Shown: positions 49,691 to 58,368, numbered from the stretch's first letter. The stretch is 64,000 bases of DNA from Nitrososphaerales archaeon (GCA_030038395.1 JASHOZ010000064.1:1-64000), one strand, 5' to 3'. Made by a program: numbers and translations. The notes: generated by a model from the letters alone, not told the origin.

Positions 49691-50259
49691 TGGGAGGTCT
49701 CCTCGATGATGTTTGCGAGCGAGCCTGCTGTCTCATCGGCTTTCCCGTGCGCGTTCCTTACGATCAGCATGGGAGCGCCCGTAAGCGTGGACGATGCCGA
49801 GAGGAAAGCCCTTCCGAGCTGGATCTCCATCTCAAGCTCCTCCCTGGACACCGCGTCCCTCACCCTCGCCGGGTCTGCGGCCCTCCGCGCGGTCACTTCG
49901 TCTGCGGCGGCCTCGACCAGTACTAGGTGGGTCGGCCGCAACGCGCGGACGACGTCGTAAGGGAGTCCGGGCCAGAACCCCTCCTTCGTCCGGATGAAGA
50001 GGTGTGTGTCGACCACCACCGTCCGGTCCGACATCCGCGCGATCCTGGCGGCCGCCAGCGCCTGAAGCTTCCGCTGTCTCTCCACTGAGAGTCCCCGCAT
50101 CTCGTCTCTCGTCCTGACCCATCCGCGCTTTGTCGCCTCCTCGAGCATCACGGTCCCGAACGTGACGAACCTTGCCCCTCTCAGCTTCGAGCTCAGCTTC
50201 CCGACCACTGTGGTCTTCCCGACGCCTGGGATCCCTACTACGACGACCCGCAGCTTCAA
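49687..50259 (-). CDS. adkA: Adenylate kinase, archaeal AdkA type
   Basis: A 190-residue enzyme interconverting AMP, ADP and ATP. The P-loop is VVVGIPGVGKTTVVGKL. VVVDTHLFIRTKEGFWPGLP and THLVLVEAAADEVTARRAAD match the archaeal adenylate kinase family, which differs from bacterial Adk in lacking the zinc/lid domain. It follows secY by 4 nt, the classic archaeal secY-adk pair. Confidence 0.95.
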   Translation of the reverse strand: MKLRVVVVGIPGVGKTTVVGKLSSKLRGARFVTFGTVMLEEATKRGWVRTRDEMRGLSVERQRKLQALAAARIARMSDRTVVVDTHLFIRTKEGFWPGLPYDVVRALRPTHLVLVEAAADEVTARRAADPARVRDAVSREELEMEIQLGRAFLSASSTLTGAPMLIVRNAHGKADETAGSLANIIEETSH

Positions 50260-50263
50260 GGCG

Positions 50264-51715
50264 TCAGCTGGCTCCTATCAGGCCAGCGAGGGCCGGGGAG
50301 ATCTCCTCCACCTGCTCCTTGAGCAGCATCTGGTAGTACTGCAGGATGATGTCACACATCAGCAGTATCCCTATCCCCGTCCCGAAGACGCCGAAGAGGT
50401 CGGCTACGCCTGCTATCAGACCGATTAAGATCCCTCCTATTATCGTCAGGGTGGGGATATAGCGGTTCAGGACCTGCTCTATTGAGAGTCCCGTGCGCCT
50501 GAAGCCAGGCACTTGGACGTTGGCGTCCATCAGGTTCTTCGCCACCTGCTTGGGGTTGAGCCCGCCTATCTCGACCCATAGCTTCGCGAACACGACCGCC
50601 ATGCCGATGAGATACAAGAGGTAGATGATTGAGTGGACGGGGTCCGCTATCGTCTCCTGCACGCTCTGCGGCGAGGTCATGTAGTAGACCAGCCCTCCGG
50701 TAGGGTACGACGAGTTCGCGGTTGCCCACTGCCCCAGATACGGGAGCCACGGATTGTTTGTCCCCGAGTAGTTGTATAGGATTCTGGTGAAGAAGGTCAC
50801 GTTGGCCCCCAGCGCCGAGACGAGGATGACCGGGATGTTGGACACGTAGAGGAGCTTGATGGGATAGACCCCCTGGAACCCGCGGTACTTTATCGATGTG
50901 ATCGGGAGTTCGATCCTGATCCCTTCGATGTACACGATCACGAGTATCATGACGAGGGTAAGCGTAGCCGTGAGGAGGCTCGGATACTGGTAGTCCCGGA
51001 CTACGATGCTAGGCAGCGTGTTGGTGAAGAAGGAGCTCACGAGAGCCGGGACGAACCCGAAGTAGGCCGTGGTCCCCGTACTGGGCGCGAATGTCTCCGG
51101 CGAGAAGCTGTACCACATGACGGTCTGGCACACTCCAGCAAGGATGAAGAGGCTCACACCACTCCCTAAGCCCCACCCCTTCTGTATCATCTCGTCGAGG
51201 AGCAGGACGAGGACGCCGGCGGCGAAGAGCTGTCCGAAGATGACGATGTCCCTCGTAGGGGTGAGGCAGTTCGTCGTGACCGACGCGGTGCACGCCCCAC
51301 CGAGCGCACCTCCGAGAATGTACGCGGCCGCCTCCCCTACTATCACTATGAACGTGAGCAGCTTGGTCGAAGTCCCGAAGATCGCCCTGTCGCCAGGGTC
51401 GCTCATCTTCAGCTTGATGATGTCGCTGCCGACCAACAGCTGCAGTATCAGCCCGGAGGTCACTATCGGGCCGATTCCGAGCTCCATCAGCGTCCCCTGA
51501 GCGGAGGCGAAGACGACCCTGAGGAACGCAAGTTGGTCCGACTGCTCCCCCGGGCCTCCGAACCCGAACAGTGGGGTCGTAGCCATGACGAGGTAAGCGA
51601 TGAGTGCGAACCCGGTCCAGATGAAACGCTCGTTCAGGCTCGGCTTCTTCTCGGGCTTCGGTATCTCCGGGAGTACCGTCCCTACGTTCTTTATGAAATC
51701 GCGCATAGAAGCCAA
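50264..51715 (-). CDS. secY: Protein translocase subunit SecY
   Basis: A 483-residue, ten-helix channel of the general secretion pathway. FIWTGFALIAYLVMATTPLF begins TM1; the plug region with FLRVVFASAQGTLMELGIGP and VTSGLILQLLVGSDII follow; IRIELPITSIKYRGFQGVYP contains the ribosome-contacting loop. It follows L15, as in nearly all archaea and bacteria. Confidence 0.97.
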   Translation of the reverse strand: MASMRDFIKNVGTVLPEIPKPEKKPSLNERFIWTGFALIAYLVMATTPLFGFGGPGEQSDQLAFLRVVFASAQGTLMELGIGPIVTSGLILQLLVGSDIIKLKMSDPGDRAIFGTSTKLLTFIVIVGEAAAYILGGALGGACTASVTTNCLTPTRDIVIFGQLFAAGVLVLLLDEMIQKGWGLGSGVSLFILAGVCQTVMWYSFSPETFAPSTGTTAYFGFVPALVSSFFTNTLPSIVVRDYQYPSLLTATLTLVMILVIVYIEGIRIELPITSIKYRGFQGVYPIKLLYVSNIPVILVSALGANVTFFTRILYNYSGTNNPWLPYLGQWATANSSYPTGGLVYYMTSPQSVQETIADPVHSIIYLLYLIGMAVVFAKLWVEIGGLNPKQVAKNLMDANVQVPGFRRTGLSIEQVLNRYIPTLTIIGGILIGLIAGVADLFGVFGTGIGILLMCDIILQYYQMLLKEQVEEISPALAGLIGAS

Positions 51716-51724
51716 TGCAGGGGC

Positions 51725-52126
51725 CTACTCCTCGACTGCTATTTTGCCGCCCGCAGCTTCTATTTTAGCCTGAGCCCTCTTCGTAAATGAGCCCACTGTC
51801 ACGTTGTACGCCTTGGTGACTGACCCCGACCCCAGCAGTTTCCCGATCCCCATTGATGTGAGGTCTACGGACTTCTCCTTCGAGAGCGACTCGAGGTCGC
51901 CGACGTTCACCCAGCGCTTCGGCTTCGAATAATAACGCGGCGGTCGGAACGGGTCCCTGCCGAAGTGGTCGGGTTCGTACTTCACCATCCAGCTCCACTT
52001 GTGCTTGTGCAGGCCTGCGTTCCCGTGCCCTCCTCTAGAGCCCGAGTGCCGGTGCTGGCCGATCTGGCCGTAGCCGTGCGTCCTGCTCCCGCGGTACCGC
52101 CTGCCCTTCCTCGCTCTTGTGGGCAG
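51725..52126 (-). CDS. rpl15: Ribosomal protein uL15, apparent CTG start
   Basis: A 133-residue large-subunit protein. The N-terminus LPTRARKGRRYRGSRTHGYG, then HRHSGSRGGHGNAG, and the C-terminal AAGGKIAVEE are uL15. Only CTG at 52126 can start the conserved N-terminus (archaeal MPTR consensus): two codons earlier the frame runs into a TGA, and the intervening codons TGT and GAC are not initiators. The next ATG, at 51988, would delete 46 conserved residues. L30 ends 1 nt before. Translation may depend on coupling to L30, or the first base may differ in the true sequence. Confidence 0.85.
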   Translation of the reverse strand: MPTRARKGRRYRGSRTHGYGQIGQHRHSGSRGGHGNAGLHKHKWSWMVKYEPDHFGRDPFRPPRYYSKPKRWVNVGDLESLSKEKSVDLTSMGIGKLLGSGSVTKAYNVTVGSFTKRAQAKIEAAGGKIAVEE

Positions 52127-52127
52127 G

Positions 52128-52592
52128 TCACATCATCCTCTTCACGAGTTCGCCCAGCCTAGGGTTCATCCCTAGGATCCCGCCTTCGGACGACGCCCTC
52201 CTCATCGAAAGCCTGAACCCTCCCTTCGGCGGGGCGAGGCGGAAGAACGGACGCAGGCCCTCCACCTCCGATAACCGTAGCTCTTCCTTGACCATCCTTG
52301 CTGCGAGCTCCTGATACCCTCCGTAGCCGATGCCCTTCAGGAACGGCTTGTCGAGAGCCTTCGTCGAGCTCACCATCCCTCTTTTCTCGAGGAGGGCTGC
52401 CAGGAGTTCCGCATCGAGCGGCGCCCAGACCAGGCGGTCCTTGCACAGTCGGAGGGCCCCGAGCGTCGCGGGATCGTCGGGGACGACGGAAGCCGAGAAC
52501 CTTCTCCCGACCTTGAGCTCCTCAAGCGCCTTCCTCACGGGCGCGGGGGAGTTTATCATGCCGTGCACGTTCACGACGAGGAGGAGTCCCAA
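52128..52592 (-). CDS. rpl30: Ribosomal protein uL30
   Basis: A 154-residue large-subunit protein. LLLVVNVHGMINSPAPVRKA, LGALRLCKDRLVWAPL, and the C-terminal FRLAPPKGGFRLSMRRASSE with GGILGMNPRLGELVKRM match archaeal uL30. Between S5 (10 nt upstream) and L15. Confidence 0.96.
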   Translation of the reverse strand: MGLLLVVNVHGMINSPAPVRKALEELKVGRRFSASVVPDDPATLGALRLCKDRLVWAPLDAELLAALLEKRGMVSSTKALDKPFLKGIGYGGYQELAARMVKEELRLSEVEGLRPFFRLAPPKGGFRLSMRRASSEGGILGMNPRLGELVKRMM

Positions 52593-52602
52593 CGTTCTCC
52601 AC

Positions 52603-53235
52603 CTATACGCTCAGTCCGTGCGACATCCTGAACGCGTCGTATACCGCGTTTGCAAGAGAGGACATGGTGTTGGTAGACCCGAACGTTCTGATCCATGCGT
52701 CCTGCACGCCGGCGAGCTGGAGTAGGTTCTTCAGGGCGGGGCCGGCGACGAGACCGAGGGCCCTCGGCCCAGGGATGACTTCGATCGTAACGCTCCCCGC
52801 CTTCCCCCTGATCTTGTACGGGACGGAATGAGTACGCCCGCACCTGCACTCCCAGCTCCCGCAGCCTAGCTTCACGGGGATTATGTTCAGCAGGGCCGCG
52901 CTCGTCGCCTTCTCGATCGCCTCTCTCGTCTGCATCGCCTTCCCTTTCCCTACTCCGAACCACCCTGCTCCGTTCCCGACGGCTACGACGGCGGAGAACC
53001 TCGTCAGTTCGCCCGCGTCTGTCTGTTTCTGTACGACGCTGACGCCCACCACCTCGTTGCGGAGGTCGGGGAGCAGCTTCTTGACTATCTCGGCCTCTCT
53101 GATCCGCTGCCCGGTCCTGAAGATCTCCTCCAGCGAGGTCATCTTTCCTTCGTTCACGAGGCTCCCGAGCTTCGTCCTCGGTACCCAGACCTCTTCCTCT
53201 TCCTCGCGCCTTTGCTGTCGTCCGTACGCCATCAT
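52603..53235 (-). CDS. rps5: Ribosomal protein uS5
   Basis: A 210-residue small-subunit protein. The dsRBD-like VVGVSVVQKQTDAGELTRFS, VAVGNGAGWFGVGKGKAMQT, WECRCGRTHSVPYKIRGKAG and ALKNLLQLAGVQDAWIRTFG are uS5. The ATG region overlaps the L18 stop by 4 nt. Confidence 0.97.
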   Translation of the reverse strand: MMAYGRQQRREEEEEVWVPRTKLGSLVNEGKMTSLEEIFRTGQRIREAEIVKKLLPDLRNEVVGVSVVQKQTDAGELTRFSAVVAVGNGAGWFGVGKGKAMQTREAIEKATSAALLNIIPVKLGCGSWECRCGRTHSVPYKIRGKAGSVTIEVIPGPRALGLVAGPALKNLLQLAGVQDAWIRTFGSTNTMSSLANAVYDAFRMSHGLSV

Positions 53236-53807
53236 TTCCTTTCTCCTGCCAGTGCGGCCTTCACCCTCTGGAACTCCTCTGGATACTGCTCGGGCTTGAA
53301 CCCCGCGACCCGAAGCCTGGAGAACTCGCGGGCTGAACCCCCTGAAGCCCCCTTTGAAGCGTAGCCCGCTATCGTCGCACCGGCGATTCTCTCTTCCGGA
53401 GGGAACGCTCCGTCACCCACGGGGACCCTTACGCCCATGTCCACGACCCCCTTGACGAGCGCACCGACGCGACCCCCCCTTACGAAGGGGGACAGGCCGT
53501 TGTAGAGCACAGCTTCCTCCACACCACCGGCGAGCGCCTTCTTTCCGGCGAGCATGCCGAGGAGGTAGCAGGCAGGCGTCGACTTCAGGGAACCCTTCCA
53601 GCCCAGCTTGAGAAGCTCACGTGAGTGTGCTGAAGCGACTACTGCGTCTCCCTTCACCTTGGGGACGACGAACTGCGACGTGACGTTGCGGTTGGAGATG
53701 CGGACAACGAGCAGCGGCTTGTGAGAGGTGATCGCCCTCCTCCTTGACTTGTAGTCCGTCACGCCCTCCCTTCTGCGACGGAGGAGGGGCACATGTCCTT
53801 GAGTCAC
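53232..53807 (-). CDS. rpl18: Ribosomal protein uL18
   Basis: A 191-residue 5S-rRNA-binding protein. LLRRRREGVTDYKSRRRAIT, LLVVRISNRNVTSQFV, STPACYLLGMLAGKKAL and VVDMGVRVPVGDGAFPPEER are archaeal L18. It overlaps L19e by 4 nt upstream and S5 by 4 nt downstream. Confidence 0.97.
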   Translation of the reverse strand: MTQGHVPLLRRRREGVTDYKSRRRAITSHKPLLVVRISNRNVTSQFVVPKVKGDAVVASAHSRELLKLGWKGSLKSTPACYLLGMLAGKKALAGGVEEAVLYNGLSPFVRGGRVGALVKGVVDMGVRVPVGDGAFPPEERIAGATIAGYASKGASGGSAREFSRLRVAGFKPEQYPEEFQRVKAALAGERK

Positions 53808-54238
53808 TTCTTGGCCTCCTTCATCAGGTCGAGAAGGTGCTTCACCCCGCGCACCTGGCCCCCCTTGACCTGCTGGTAGAGCGCCTTGTACGCGTCGGCG
53901 CTAATCTCTTCCCTCTCGCGGGCGACCCTCAGCCTCCACCGCAGCGCCCTGACCTTCGTCATCCACGCCTGCTTTCGGGGCATTCGAGCCTTCGACGGCC
54001 CTTCGGTGGACCCCGCCCCCCGCCCGCGCTTCAGCCGCGCCGACCTGTCGCGGAATCTCCCCCTGGAGGACCCCTTCTCAGGCGCAGCCCGTATCGCACC
54101 GAAACCGACCAGCCCTCTTATGGTGCTGCGGGTTATGGCATCCTGGATGAGGTCTGAGTACTCTTCGTCAAATATGACCCTGTCCTCTCCCACCCCGAGG
54201 ACTGAAGCGGCGAGCCTGCGTCTACTCCTTAGGTTCAA
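53804..54238 (-). CDS. rpl19e: Ribosomal protein eL19
   Basis: A 144-residue large-subunit protein. NLRSRRRLAASVLGVGEDRV, DAITRSTIRGLVGFGAIR, and the central basic stretch with SKARMPRKQAWMTKVRALRW are eL19. It overlaps L32e by 17 nt. Confidence 0.97.
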   Translation of the reverse strand: MNLRSRRRLAASVLGVGEDRVIFDEEYSDLIQDAITRSTIRGLVGFGAIRAAPEKGSSRGRFRDRSARLKRGRGAGSTEGPSKARMPRKQAWMTKVRALRWRLRVAREREEISADAYKALYQQVKGGQVRGVKHLLDLMKEAKK

Positions 54239-54650
54239 CTACCCTCAGCCCTGTCGGGTTCACAATTCTTAGGCCAAGCTCAGTCGCCCGAGCGATGATA
54301 AGCTCCCTCTTCTTCGCGCCGACCGACCCGCCGATCCGCGCGACGTCGTGCCCGGGCACGAGTGCCACCAGGTCATCCGGCCTGTGGACAAGGACCTCGA
54401 AGTGGCCGCTCGGGTGCAGACCCCTCGACTCCGCGGGGCCCCTGTAGCCGACCCTCACGAGGGCGGGCCACCCTTTGTCTTGGCGGCGCACCTTGTTGTC
54501 GACGCCCTTGGGCTTGCGCCACTCTGGGTGAATCCTCACGTACCTCCAGCTCTCCTGGCGGACGAACGCAGGCCTGTGCGCCGCGAGCTCCTCACGCTTG
54601 GCGACTAGAGCCTTCAGCCTGTTCTCCTCGGAGGCCTTCCCCTTCGGCAA
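54222..54650 (-). CDS. rpl32e: Ribosomal protein eL32
   Basis: A 142-residue large-subunit protein. PAFVRQESWRYVRIHPEWRK, PKGVDNKVRRQDKGWP, VRVGYRGPAESRGLHPSG and ARIGGSVGAKKRELIIARA are eL32. The start is TTG 54650, three nucleotides after the L6 stop; readings that extend to 54818 run through L6 in another frame and are spurious. Confidence 0.95.
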   Translation of the reverse strand: MPKGKASEENRLKALVAKREELAAHRPAFVRQESWRYVRIHPEWRKPKGVDNKVRRQDKGWPALVRVGYRGPAESRGLHPSGHFEVLVHRPDDLVALVPGHDVARIGGSVGAKKRELIIARATELGLRIVNPTGLRVVEPKE

Positions 54651-54652
54651 AG

Positions 54653-55198
54653 TTAGAAGCCCTCCCCCTTCTGGTAGATATACACGCCGTCCAGAAATAT
54701 CCTCTGGTCCTTCCGCTTTATCTTGGTCGCGAGCTCCACGTTGGCGGCCGTCTGACCAACGTCCTCGACAGACACCCCCTTCACTATGATGTCGTCCCCG
54801 TCGACCGAGACCTTGCATGCGCCGACTATCTTCGCCACTCGTGGGGATCTCTCGCCGACGAAGTTCTCCACCAGGATCTCGTCCCCCTTCGTCTTCACCG
54901 AGATCGGGAAGTGCGCATACACCACCTTGAGTCTGTAGGTGTAGCCGTGAGAGACTCCTGTGATCATGTTGCTAACCAGACTCGTCACGGTGCTCACGAT
55001 CACGTTGTCTCTCTTTCTGTGAGAGAACGGGGTCACGCTCACCCTGTTCGCGTCGACCGATAGGTTCACGTTGACCTTGTCGAAGTTCTTCCTGGCCTCT
55101 CCGAGCTTCCCCTTCACCGAGAGGACACGTCCGTCGAGTCTGGCAGTGGTCCCTTCGGGGAGCTCCACCACCTGCTGCTGGATCTCCTTAGTAGACAT
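54653..55198 (-). CDS. rpl6: Ribosomal protein uL6
   Basis: A 181-residue large-subunit protein. VELPEGTTARLDGRVLSVKG, SNMITGVSHGYTYRLKVVYA, VENFVGERSPRVAKI and TKIKRKDQRIFLDGVYIYQK are archaeal L6. It overlaps S8 by 11 nt. Confidence 0.97.
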   Translation of the reverse strand: MSTKEIQQQVVELPEGTTARLDGRVLSVKGKLGEARKNFDKVNVNLSVDANRVSVTPFSHRKRDNVIVSTVTSLVSNMITGVSHGYTYRLKVVYAHFPISVKTKGDEILVENFVGERSPRVAKIVGACKVSVDGDDIIVKGVSVEDVGQTAANVELATKIKRKDQRIFLDGVYIYQKGEGF

Positions 55199-55589
55199 AC
55201 CCGATCAGCCTCCCTCCTATCTTCCTCTCCTGCGCCTCGGCGTGCGCCATCACCCCCTCCGACGTGGAGACGATCAGGCTCCCCACCCCCACCGCGGGGA
55301 GGTACCTGTGCTCCCAGTCGACAAGCTTCGACGACCTGACCGGGAACCTCGGCGATATGACGCCGCACTTGTTGATGCGCCCTAGGAGCTGAACCCGCAG
55401 CTTCCCCCCCACGCCGTCGTCGATGAGCTCGAACTCACCGACATACCTCTTCTTCTGGAGCACCTTCAGGACTTCGCTAGCCAGCCTTGAGGCTGGGATG
55501 ACTGTGCACTCCCTCCTGTTCCGCATCTCCGCGTTCTGCAGGCTCGCGAAAAGGTTCGAAAGGACGTTGGTGGCCGCCAATTGACTCAC
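55188..55589 (-). CDS. rps8: Ribosomal protein uS8
   Basis: A 133-residue small-subunit protein. LSNLFASLQNAEMRNRRECT, ASRLASEVLKVLQKKRYVGE and the C-terminal SLIVSTSEGVMAHAEAQE (STSxG motif) are uS8. It begins next to the S14 stop. Confidence 0.97.
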   Translation of the reverse strand: MSQLAATNVLSNLFASLQNAEMRNRRECTVIPASRLASEVLKVLQKKRYVGEFELIDDGVGGKLRVQLLGRINKCGVISPRFPVRSSKLVDWEHRYLPAVGVGSLIVSTSEGVMAHAEAQERKIGGRLIGYVY

Positions 55590-55751
55590 CTAGTCGTACT
55601 TCCTGAAGCCGAGCTTCTCCGCCACCTCGCGGAAGCACTGTCTGCAGAGAACCAGGTCGTACGACCTGATCACCGCGCCGTACTGGCCGCAGCGTCTGCA
55701 GTAGTGCGTCGACTTCCCGTACCCCCGTTTCTTCGTGTGTCTCTCCTTCAC
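55590..55751 (-). CDS. rps14: Ribosomal protein uS14, zinc type
   Basis: A 53-residue small-subunit protein. The sequence begins [18 protein letters not shown]; two zinc pairs (CRRC and CRQC) and the terminal LGFRKYD are typical of the zinc form of uS14. The start is GTG 55751, which overlaps the L5 stop as GTGA. Conserved order L5-S14-S8. Confidence 0.95.
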   Translation of the reverse strand: MKERHTKKRGYGKSTHYCRRCGQYGAVIRSYDLVLCRQCFREVAEKLGFRKYD

Positions 55752-56275
55752 AGTATGGTCACCCCGAACCTGTCCTTGAAGAAATTCATAGACTCTTCCC
55801 GCGAGACCGAGTGAGCCTTCCCCACCCTTCCGGCGCGCCTCGCCCTACGGGCGACGCTATAGCCCGGCCTCTCAAGGAGCACGGAGACGTTCATGCCCAG
55901 GATCCCGATGGCCGGATCGTACTTTATCCCGGGAATCTCGATGTGCTCCTTGATGCCGAACGAGACTGACCCCTTGGGGTCGAACGAGGACGCCGGGAGC
56001 TTCTTCTCTCGCGCGACGAGGAGCTTCTCGATGAGTCCGCCGGTCGCTTCCCCTCTCACGGTCACCGCCACGCCGATCGGCTCGCCCTTGTGGATCCCGA
56101 AGTCCCTTATCGACTTCTTCGCCCTGCGCTGGCTCGGCTTCTGTCCGGTAACCTGTTCGAGGACCTGCTTGCCCCGCTCGATGGCCTCCCCCGACTTTCC
56201 CAGCCCGATGTTCACCACTACCTTCCCGACCTTGACCACCCGCATGGGGTTCTCGTGGACGGCGGCTTGACTCAC
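55748..56275 (-). CDS. rpl5: Ribosomal protein uL5
   Basis: A 175-residue 5S-rRNA-contacting protein. [51 protein letters not shown] and [20 protein letters not shown] are archaeal L5. It overlaps S4e by 4 nt. Confidence 0.97.
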   Translation of the reverse strand: MSQAAVHENPMRVVKVGKVVVNIGLGKSGEAIERGKQVLEQVTGQKPSQRRAKKSIRDFGIHKGEPIGVAVTVRGEATGGLIEKLLVAREKKLPASSFDPKGSVSFGIKEHIEIPGIKYDPAIGILGMNVSVLLERPGYSVARRARRAGRVGKAHSVSREESMNFFKDRFGVTIL

Positions 56276-57000
56276 CTGTCTCCGCCTCCGATCGTTATCA
56301 TCGGCTCCTCGGTACCCACGGGGAACACGAGGCGAGACGGGATCTCCGCCTCTCCTCCTGGTAGCGACAGCCTGACCATACCCTCTCTTGAGATTGTCCC
56401 CTTCTTCACGTCCGATATCTTTCCTACCTGCCCCGCCCGCTCTCCGGAGAGGACGAGCCCGATCGACCCCTTGGCAAGCTTTACCTCCCCGATAACCTTC
56501 TGCGATGGGACCTGCATCAGGACGGCGTCTCCTGGGCCCAGCGAGAGTGCGTCCGAGAGCATTGACCTCCCGTCGTGGAAGCCGAACTGGATGTGCCCTC
56601 CCTTGACCTTCGTCTTGCTGGTAATCCTGCAGAGCTTCCTGTTCTCCTCGTCATGGTCGAGCTTCGCCAGCACGAGGCCCTTGCGGGAAGGGACCAGCCT
56701 GAAGCTCGAGCCCTCGGCGGGGACGCTGAGCACGTTGAAGAGCCCGACCGGGAAGCTCGGGACATGCCTCTCCGTCCCGTCGACTAGCACGCCCCCCGAC
56801 CTGGTGATGAACTTCACCTCTTTCGAGCGGGAAGCCAGCCTCGCGAGGTCCCTGACGACCGTCCCGAGGGGATATGATGAAGCGATCGGATAGGGGCCAG
56901 CGACGGGCTTGTAGACGAAGGTCCCCTTCTTCCTGGGGATGTCCCAGCTCCGTGGGGCTGCGATGCTCTTGAGTCTGTTCCTCCCGCCCTTCTTCCCCAT
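56272..57000 (-). CDS. rps4e: Ribosomal protein eS4
   Basis: A 242-residue small-subunit protein. RLKSIAAPRSWDIPRKKGTF, GPYPIASSYPLGTVVRDLAR, SKEVKFITRSGGVLVDG, and the C-terminal KOW-like GLVLSGERAGQVGKISDV are eS4. It abuts L24 with no spacer. Confidence 0.97.
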   Translation of the reverse strand: MGKKGGRNRLKSIAAPRSWDIPRKKGTFVYKPVAGPYPIASSYPLGTVVRDLARLASRSKEVKFITRSGGVLVDGTERHVPSFPVGLFNVLSVPAEGSSFRLVPSRKGLVLAKLDHDEENRKLCRITSKTKVKGGHIQFGFHDGRSMLSDALSLGPGDAVLMQVPSQKVIGEVKLAKGSIGLVLSGERAGQVGKISDVKKGTISREGMVRLSLPGGEAEIPSRLVFPVGTEEPMITIGGGDR

Positions 57001-57291
57001 CTACTGGTTCGCCTCCAGTTTGCTCTTTCGCGTCTTGTCGTCCACAACGACCGCCGTGACGACGACGTTTGATGCCCGGATCGGAACCAGCGCCGTGCCG
57101 CCCTTCTGCTTCTCGCGGGTGACCCCCTCGACGTTCAGCGTCCCCTGGTCCGGCGACACCTTGGTGACCTTCCCTTCTATCCCCTTGAACTCGCCGCGGA
57201 CGATCCTCACCGAGTCGCCCTCCCTCGGTCGGACGCTCTTCTTCCTGTACTTCTCGCGCAGGTCCTGCGACAACATCGAACCGAATTTCAT
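57001..57291 (-). CDS. rpl24: Ribosomal protein uL24
   Basis: A 96-residue large-subunit protein with a KOW motif: SVRPREGDSVRIVRGEFKGI, EGKVTKVSPDQGTLNVEGV. LREKYRKKSVRPR is the archaeal N-terminal pattern. Between L14 and S4e. Confidence 0.96.
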   Translation of the reverse strand: MKFGSMLSQDLREKYRKKSVRPREGDSVRIVRGEFKGIEGKVTKVSPDQGTLNVEGVTREKQKGGTALVPIRASNVVVTAVVVDDKTRKSKLEANQ

Positions 57292-57300
57292 TTGACCACT

Positions 57301-57735
57301 CTAGATTATTATTGACGCCAGGTTGGCGATTCTGGGCCACTTTTCTGCGGCCTCGCTCGCGACCGGCCCTTTGATGTCGGTCCCCTTGAGGTCCCCTTCG
57401 GGCGTCACGATGACCGCCGCGTTGTCTTCGAAAACGACGCGTTGCCCGCTGATGCGCCTGACGGGGTACTTCTGCCTAATTATCACCGCTCCGAACACCT
57501 GCTTTCTGAGGTCCGGCGGCCCCCTCTTCACGACGCACACCACGCTGTCGCCGACGGAGGCGGCGGGCGTCCTGCTCAGCCTCGCCTTCGCCTTCGTGAC
57601 CTGCACCACCCTGAGGGTCTTGGCTCCCGTGTTGTCGGCGCACGTTATGACGGCGTTGAGCGGGATCGCCCGTGTGATGTAGTTCTTGAACTCCTCTACC
57701 CCCTTCGCGGAGACCGCACGTGACTTCGTCGACAT
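57301..57735 (-). CDS. rpl14: Ribosomal protein uL14
   Basis: A 144-residue large-subunit protein. LNAVITCADNTGAKTLRVVQ, VGDSVVCVVKRGPPDLRKQV, FGAVIIRQKYPVRRISG and VFEDNAAVIVTPEGDLKGTD are uL14. It overlaps S17 by 1 nt. Confidence 0.97.
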   Translation of the reverse strand: MSTKSRAVSAKGVEEFKNYITRAIPLNAVITCADNTGAKTLRVVQVTKAKARLSRTPAASVGDSVVCVVKRGPPDLRKQVFGAVIIRQKYPVRRISGQRVVFEDNAAVIVTPEGDLKGTDIKGPVASEAAEKWPRIANLASIII

Positions 57736-58061
57736 CAGCTCCCCCTCCTAGACTCGACGACGACGAACGAGATGGTCTTTGAAAGCGGCCTGCACTCCCC
57801 TATGGTCACGCTGTCGCCGTCGCTGACATCCAGGCACTGAGGGACCCTCGCGGAGACCCTGCTCGTCCGCCTCTCGCTCCTGTTGTACTTCGGCACCCTG
57901 TGGAGGTACTCCATCTGCACGACGACGAACCCCTTCCCGGCCGTCGACACAGCCCTCCCCGTCAGCAGTCTCCCGCGCACCTTCAGGTTGCCGTGGAACG
58001 GGCAGCGCGCGTCGCCGCACTTCTTCTTCGGCGCACGTATGTCGAGGCCCGCGGTGCTCAT
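57735..58061 (-). CDS. rps17: Ribosomal protein uS17
   Basis: A 108-residue small-subunit protein. CPFHGNLKVRGRLLTGRAVS, YLHRVPKYNRSERRTSRV and SDGDSVTIGECRPLSKTISF are archaeal S17. Its ATG overlaps the stop of a 35-codon ORF (ATGA). Confidence 0.96.
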   Translation of the reverse strand: MSTAGLDIRAPKKKCGDARCPFHGNLKVRGRLLTGRAVSTAGKGFVVVQMEYLHRVPKYNRSERRTSRVSARVPQCLDVSDGDSVTIGECRPLSKTISFVVVESRRGS

Positions 58062-58165
58062 TGTAGAACGCTCTCCGCCTCAGCTCGCGTGGATGGCGAC
58101 GCGTGGGTGCCCCGATGCGGACCTGAGCCTAACGCCGTCTCCTGGCCCCGACCCCTCGGACTCAC
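58058..58165 (-). CDS. Possible 35-residue ORF coupled to L29 and S17
   Basis: GTG 58165 overlaps the L29 stop as GTGA, and the TGA at 58060-58058 overlaps the S17 start as ATGA. So the spacer between L29 and S17 is exactly one open frame of 35 codons. The peptide is basic and Ser/Gly-rich (MSPRGRGQETALGSGPHRGT onward), with no recognised domain. In many archaea this spot holds aIF1/SUI1 and the RNase P protein p29, both missing here. Third-position GC is lower than in neighbours, so it may be non-coding. A TTG-initiated 29-codon frame also exists. Confidence 0.35.
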   Translation of the reverse strand: MSPRGRGQETALGSGPHRGTHASPSTRAEAESVLQ

Positions 58166-58368
58166 TCAACTACCCCCTTCTCGTGCATCACCGTCAGGAG
58201 TATCGCTATGCTCCTGCGTATCCTCCTTATCTTGCCGACGTCCTTCTTGACGATCCCCCTCTCAGCGCCCCCCTTGACCTTGGAGAGTTCTGACCTCAGG
58301 TCGAAGAGCGTCTGCCGGAGCTTGTCAGCGTCCTGATTCCTGAGCTCGCTCGCCTTGAGTTGGGTCAT
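58162..58368 (-). CDS. rpl29: Ribosomal protein uL29
   Basis: A 68-residue large-subunit protein. KASELRNQDADKLRQTLFDL, RSELSKVKGGAERG and KIRRIRRSIAILLTVMHEK are uL29. It overlaps the S3 3' end by 44 nt, a long overlap for this operon. Confidence 0.96.
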   Translation of the reverse strand: MTQLKASELRNQDADKLRQTLFDLRSELSKVKGGAERGIVKKDVGKIRRIRRSIAILLTVMHEKGVVE

